Source of the DNA: Nyssa sinensis | Lineage: Eukaryota > Streptophyta > Magnoliopsida > Cornales > Nyssaceae | DNA length: 64,000 bases | NCBI GenBank assembly: GCA_008638375.1 | Contig: CM018048.1 | Location: 53,230,347 to 53,294,346, forward strand | Reading direction: 5' to 3' | Shown: piece by piece, positions 59,301 to 64,000 of the stretch | How the letters are laid out: each line of letters begins with the position of its first letter | Numbering within the stretch: the stretch's first letter is position 1 | Made by a program: the position numbers and the translations under genes | The notes under the pieces: generated by a model | The model's database searches: none | The model's input: only the letters and a program-made list of their open reading frames with translations | Told to the model about the DNA's origin: nothing

Positions 59301-62138
59301 TTTCCAAACAGGGCATTTTGCATTTTGCATCCACAAATAACTAATGCAACAAATAAATGATATGAAAATTGAATTCCTTAGATGGAGGGCAAACAATCAA
59401 TACAAGTTTGCTCCATATTATCCTATGTTTAGCTTGTTTTTTCCATTTAAAAGCTACATAAATGCAACTCAACAAAGCTTTATATCAACTATTTGGCAGT
59501 CGGCTACATGAATCACGTTTCGTCATTCTACTTTATCTAAAATCATCCTCTCAATTAAACCACATGCTAATTCTTCTTTCCTTAATATCCCAAGTTAATT
59601 TTGGTCTTCCCCTACCCTTAGCTTTACCCTCAATGTAGACCATACCACTCTTCCTTAGGGGTGCAATTACAAGTTTTTGCTACATGTGATCAAACTATTT
59701 TAACCAGTTTTTTCTCATCTTATCTCCAATAGGTGTTACTTCCACCACTTCATGAATGCATTAATTTTTATTATTATTATTATTTTTGTTTTTTCACCAT
59801 ACATCCATCTCAACATCTTTATTCTTGCAACACACATTTTATAAATATGTTGTTTCTTAACCACCCAACATTTTGGCACTTCATAATTAAGTACATTCAG
59901 CCTTGACCCAACACTCACTTTATAAAACTACATAATTACATTAAACATGAAACTTGATTTTTCTTCTTGGTCCTACTCTGCTACTTTACTGTTCTCGGCC
60001 ACGTCATGTTAACTATAAAAATACAGAAATTTTGCGGCTTTTGCGGATTATTTTTAAATTTTCTTTTTATTTCTTGCAATTTTGGAGTTGAAAACACCGT
60101 GGAACAAGCGAAACATGTGCAGCATGCTCTGAAACACGTCTTATCATATTAGTGATTTTTCCATGGGTGCAAACATCTAGAAAGAGCTTCAACTATGAAC
60201 ATTGAACAATATAAAAACCACACTAATGATCTTACAATCCTGGACTCACTCCTCCTCCGTTCTTAAGTCCTGAACTCTTGAATTTTCTGAATACTCAATT
60301 AATGATCCTACAATCCCGAACTCTCTCCTCCTCCGTTCATAAGTCCTAAATTCTTGAATTTTCTGAATACTCAATAAATCCCAAAAAAAAAAAAAAGAGA
60401 CCTCAATTTAACTTCTAGATCAACTAAGGCACATGATCATAGCACCCAAAAATTCTACCCATATCAAGGGACAAGGAATATTTTCACATGCACAAGAAGA
60501 GTCCACTGCAACAATCTATATCTAGCACACAAAAGTTCTACGCATATCAATGAATAGGAACATCTTCTTCACATGGAAAGGAAGAGTACACCACAACTAT
60601 CTATATCTAGCACCCAACACCCTTATGATTCTGTGGCCCCAATTTTCTAGGTCAATAGGGTGCCATCAAGATATTGGGTAATATTTGAAACCCAAACATG
60701 ACATTAGAGGATGACTTTCCAAAACCCCAGCCATAGTGCTCCACACACATTCCTCTTCCTCCTCCTCGTCTCCGCCGCCCCCCCCCCCCCCCCCAAAAAA
60801 AAAAAATAATAATAATAATAATAAACCATTGAACCTGTTTATACCCAAATGTGCGCAAACACCAAAAGGATGGCAAGTGGATCAGACAGAATTGTGAATA
60901 GGCAGATTACATAAGTGTATATTCAAGTTATGCACATGTCAAAAATGCATGAGACACATGCATGTTGGAAACATGGCAGCCAAGGAAGAGTTTTGAAGAG
61001 CATGGTCACCCATGTGGTTCATGAAGGGAGAGAGTGGGTGGTTAATTCACCAATGTACGGGATATTGGAGAAGTGCTCCCTTATGTGGAGATATAAAATG
61101 GCAGGCAAGTGGTACACTTGGCATCTCCCAAAGCTACCATGAAGACAAGTGGTGAAATATGGAAGAGTGGATGCTCCGAACCCTTTTGGGAGTTACTCTT
61201 TCCAGTTATAAATAGCAAGATTAAAGAAACAAGAACTCCTCTCTCGGCGACAACACAACTCTTTTTATTTAGCAGTTTCCTTGTAGGGTCTCATGGCCAC
61301 AATTATCCCTAACTTGGGAGTAGTTTAGTCCATCTTGTAATATCACCATGGCCAGTAGATTGGTAGTCTAGCTTACCACGGATTAGTCAGTTCTAATTGT
61401 AATCTACTTATTAGAAAAGGAAAGCAATGAATCAGAAATAAGTTCCAAGCTTCTAAAACATAAGAAACACTTTAAGTTCCAATTTATCTCCAGATTAAGA
61501 AAATGCACTGACATTATTTATGACAACAAAAATGCAAATCAAAAAAGTTACAGGGACGGTTTTCCTAACTGAAGCAAAACCTGTGCTAATATCACCAAGG
61601 TCACCTAAAAGTGAAATTGACTGCAATCCACTGGCAAAATCTGAGCCAGCCACTGCCCGTTGAGTGCCTTCAAGTGTGAACATTCCAAAGAGTAGGACAA
61701 GCTTTAGATAACTATGGAATGACGAATCAATAATTGGTACATCCTTAAGCATGTGATTTTGCCTTCTCAATTTATTCTTTGAAGTTGGCTTGTCTAGAAC
61801 ACCGCAGCCATCCAAACGGTGGGTCCATTTTGTAGCTTTGCATATATTGCAATTAAGGAACCTGACCTCCTGCATCAAAATTTAACATCAGATGAGCACA
61901 GACACCTAGATAGAAAGGATTTTATGAATCAACAGTTCAGGTTTGGTAAAGAACAGGATAAATATAAACAATCAGCTTTCCAAACTAATATGCCAAAGTA
62001 AGCAACCCTTCCATACATCTAATATAGAGGAATTAAGTATCTCACGTCCATGGCATTCAAATGTTCAGAATATATTGAACTAAAACCAGCCAGAGGCTGC
62101 GACACCAGTTGCAATTGTCTAATGGAGTAGCCATACAT
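53352..62138 (-). CDS. PAM71: GDT1/UPF0016 cation transporter, chloroplast PAM71 type (11 exons visible)
   Basis: Exons, 5' to 3': 62046-62138 (5' limit uncertain), 61570-61869, 59149-59202, 58791-58852, 58158-58226, 57577-57628, 57382-57456, 55817-55946, 54720-54790, 54264-54311, 53352-53423. Phases agree and give 341 aa from the first in-window Met (MYGYSIRQLQ). Both family signatures are present: SELGDKTFF and AEWGDKSFF, the E-x-G-D-(K/R)-(T/S) motifs that line the cation path. The C-terminus is VIAYVGGSLFLVFAAVTLIE. PAM71 is a thylakoid Mn2+/Ca2+ transporter needed for photosystem II. The first 130 or so residues resemble a plastid targeting and linker region. The true start may lie upstream, as the reading stays open to about 62200. 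The envelope paralogue (CMT1/PAM71-HL) is the alternative. No frame breaks. Confidence 0.9.
55947..57381 (-). other. PAM71 intron holding a TRIM and GT microsatellites
   Basis: Non-coding. (GT)n tracts are at 56571-56590 and 56632-56646, and a complete TRIM element is at 56961-57270. Confidence 0.6.
56956..57275 (-). mobile_element. TRIM element, 310 bp, with 5-bp duplication (element 56961-57270)
   Basis: The two terminal repeats, 56961-57031 and 57197-57270, share CTCCAAAAGCTTAAGCT and GAATGGGCCAACAAT. On the minus strand each starts TGTTGA. Next to the 57197 end is GCTTTGATACCA (57185-57196), the complement of a tRNA-Met primer-binding site TGGTATCAAAGC. A purine tract GAGAGGGAG adjoins the other LTR. 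CAGAT flanks both sides (56956-56960 and 57271-57275), a perfect 5-bp duplication. Only about 165 bp lie between the LTRs, so it encodes nothing and must have been mobilised in trans. Confidence 0.88.
59470..59960 (-). mobile_element. RTE-type LINE remnant in PAM71 intron 2
   Basis: Minus-strand translation includes PKCWVVKKQHIYKMCVARIK then MLRWMYGEKTK. This matches the plant RTE reverse-transcriptase block (ECWAVK..HVHKM.VAEMRMLRWM.G). Toward the 3' side lies GATTCATGTAGCCGACTGCC, the usual end of that coding region. It is interrupted by an ATT microsatellite (59769-59789) and stops. Confidence 0.75.
60963..61460 (+). repeat. Possible solo LTR fragment
   Basis: Begins TGTTGGAAAC and contains a promoter-like TTATAAATAGC near 61206, followed by GAACTCCTCTCTCGGCGAC, the style of a plant LTR promoter and leader. 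A matching second LTR and target duplications were not found, so this is tentative. Confidence 0.3.
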
Positions 62139-62219
62139 TCGTTGTTTGTGCTTTGTTAAGACAGTGGGTGTAAACTTGTAACATATTAAGGTTTTCCTCT
62201 TCTAAAACTACTCTAATTT

Positions 62220-64000
62220 TGATGTAGGAAAGATTTGGTACCTGTCAAAATCATGCATCTATATTTCAAAATTTTTTCAGGAGTATCTAGTTTCCAAATT
62301 TGGGCCTAATTCAGAAGTTAGTTATTTTTGGTAAAGTTTCTATTTTCTTTATTGTTTTCTAATCAAAGTAGGATTTCTTTATTTTAGTAGGATTCAAATT
62401 ATTTCTTTTTATAAATAGGGCTGTAAAGGGACAATTAATTCACTTTATTATTCATCATCAATAAAATTTCAATTTTCCTTTAGAGTGGATTCTAGATTTT
62501 GAAAATTGACGTGCTCGTATCCATTCCTATCACATTTCATGATGTATCAATTGGTATTAAAGCAAGAATTTGCCTAGCTAGATGGAAAATGACGGAGACA
62601 AAATTAGAAATCCCATTGCTAAACTGAAGCGTGAAGTTAAGGAGCAGTTTTGCAAGATTCATGAGATGCTTCCGGGTCTCAATCTCCATGCCAACAAAGA
62701 ACCTCTTACCAATAGGATTCATGCTATAGGATTTTCCCTGAGACCAACTGGTTGATAGACTTGTAACAAAAAGACGTCCTTAAAAACGACTAGCCTTTGC
62801 GAATTATCAAGTGAGGAAAAATTGCAAGATTTTGCTTTAGGATTTAGAAGAGACGCAAACCATAGAAGTCGTGATAGATACAAAACCAACTTTTCAAAGT
62901 TATCATATGAAAATTGATCTACCATCTTTCAATGATCATCTTCATATCAAGAACAAAAAAAAACCGAAGACCTTCAGTGTCTTATAACAACTCTTATTGC
63001 GAAGAAAGAAGAATGGCACCAATAGATTTCACAAGTTCTTTTATGGAAGAGGCAGAAAATAGTAATCTAATTATTGTTGCAGAGAAAAGAAAAATTTCAC
63101 ATTGAACTAAACAAGACTACAAATGAGAACGAACCTAAAGTATTGCATAATGATTTTTATAAGTGTGATAGAGTTGAAATTGTAGTGTTGGATTAGGAAG
63201 ATCATAAGAGATTATTGTTTGTTATGAATTAATGATCTAAGCAACCTTGGTGAAAAGAGTTGGAGAGAGAGAGAGATAAATGACACAAAGAATTTACGTG
63301 ATCCGGAAACGTGCCTACCTCCACGAAAGCAGTTATGTGAAAATCTTCACTATTCAGAAAATAGGATTACCATGAATTTATACTGCCTCATAGTTAAAAC
63401 CTTAACCTGATATATTGAAAATTCCTTAATATACCCTTACCGTACCATTGAGACTTCACCCCCCACACCCTCAACCTATTATTTGACCATGGCAACATAA
63501 CTAAGGTTAAGCCGCATGGGCCTTATGGACTCCACTTTGCCTATAAAGCCTATATACTAGTTTCACATATTACAAGAGATGAGCCACTATCTCTAACATA
63601 GTTGACTCTAGAAAAGACCCTTGAATTACAATAGAAGATGCAAAAAGAAAAATATTTGCATCTTTAAAAGATTCAACCATTATTGTCAAGTCATGGATAA
63701 ATTCGAGGTCAAGCACATAGTTAACTTGAGAACAAATTCTTTCTAAGTGGGGAAATATGATGTAAAACAAATTTGGTACATGCCAAAATCATACATCTAT
63801 ATTTCAGAATTATTTTAGAAGTCTCTAGTATCCAAATTTGAGCCTAACTCAATTATTTTATTTTTGATAAAGTTTCTATTTTCTTTTCAAAGTAGGGTTT
63901 CTTTATTCTACTAGGATTAGAATTATTTCTTTTTATAAATAGCGCTATAAAGAGACAATTAATCTAATTTATTATTCTATCATCAATAAAATTTGAGTTT
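62220..64000 (+). mobile_element. LTR retroelement B, Ty3/gypsy-derived, truncated by the window edge
   Basis: The 5' LTR 62220-62549 begins TGATGTAGG and ends GATGTATCA, with a TATA-like TTTTTATAAATAGGG inside. The primer-binding site ATTGGTATTAAAGCAAG follows. A short gag-like reading starts at 62582 (MENDGDKIRNPIAKLKREVK). A purine tract AAGTGGGGAAATA precedes the 3' LTR, which starts at 63758 and continues past the window. No polymerase is present. LTR ends, priming site and interior words match element A in the ALMT intron. The interior at about 63216-63608 is not shared with A and looks like a later insertion. The element starts about 80 bp upstream of the first visible PAM71 exon. Confidence 0.82.

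Larger units (their letters stand above)
59203..61569 (-). other. PAM71 intron 2 with an RTE remnant and other repeats
   Basis: A 2.4 kb intron. Contains the RTE fragment (59470-59960), a roughly 70-bp direct repeat around AATGATC(T/C)TACAATCC at 60226-60370, an 18-C tract (about 60779-60796) with an (AAT)n tail, and a possible LTR fragment (60963-61460). Confidence 0.55.

Overview
This window is nuclear DNA from a flowering plant, almost certainly a eudicot. The evidence is plant-specific gene families with GT-AG introns, an AT-rich background, and many plant transposons (L1 and RTE LINEs, tRNA-derived SINEs, LTR/TRIM elements, MULE-like and hAT-like inverted-repeat elements). The heavy transposon load in long introns fits a woody eudicot, but I cannot name the species. 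Five gene loci can be supported, and all transposon boundaries below were read by eye.

Layout. (1) 375-1089 (minus): three exons of a HAK/KUP/KT potassium transporter that runs off the left edge. A candidate first exon and promoter lie at 9473-9820, so the 6.4 kb L1 LINE at 1515-7945, flanked by an 18-bp target-site duplication, may sit in intron 1. (2) 12057-22659 (minus): a complete 8-exon calcium-dependent protein kinase of the CPK3 type, 519 aa, whose introns hold a second LINE, SINEs and MITEs. (3) 30532-39795 (plus): a complete 6-exon aluminium-activated malate transporter (ALMT), 556 aa. Its 6.6 kb last intron contains an LTR retroelement and a MULE-like element carrying tandem Ty3/gypsy reverse-transcriptase fragments. 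(4) 41732-43819 (minus), with a 5'-UTR exon near 49164-49255: a protein with ten tandem Cys-rich HGGGKRC-type repeats, interrupted by five frameshifts. (5) 53352-62138 (minus): an 11-exon GDT1/UPF0016 cation transporter of the chloroplast PAM71 type. A 310-bp TRIM lies in one intron and an LTR element abuts its 5' end at 62220, running off the right edge.

The genes do not form an operon; each is an independent eukaryotic unit. Loci 4 and 5 lie next to each other on the same strand, as I recall their Arabidopsis counterparts (At1g64140 and At1g64150) also do, so this part may be conserved microsynteny. Three loci encode or regulate membrane ion transport (K+, malate/anion, Mn2+/Ca2+) and CPK3 is a Ca2+ sensor kinase, but proximity alone says nothing about a shared pathway.

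No rRNA gene, functional tRNA gene or CRISPR array was seen. The most interesting material is the set of well-bounded small mobile elements: a 17-bp LINE tail with a 15-bp duplication, a 310-bp TRIM with a 5-bp duplication, a 378-bp inverted-repeat element with an 8-bp duplication, a SINE in the kinase intron, and the composite element in the malate-transporter intron. The frameshift-riddled but otherwise conserved repeat-protein gene is the other main point.
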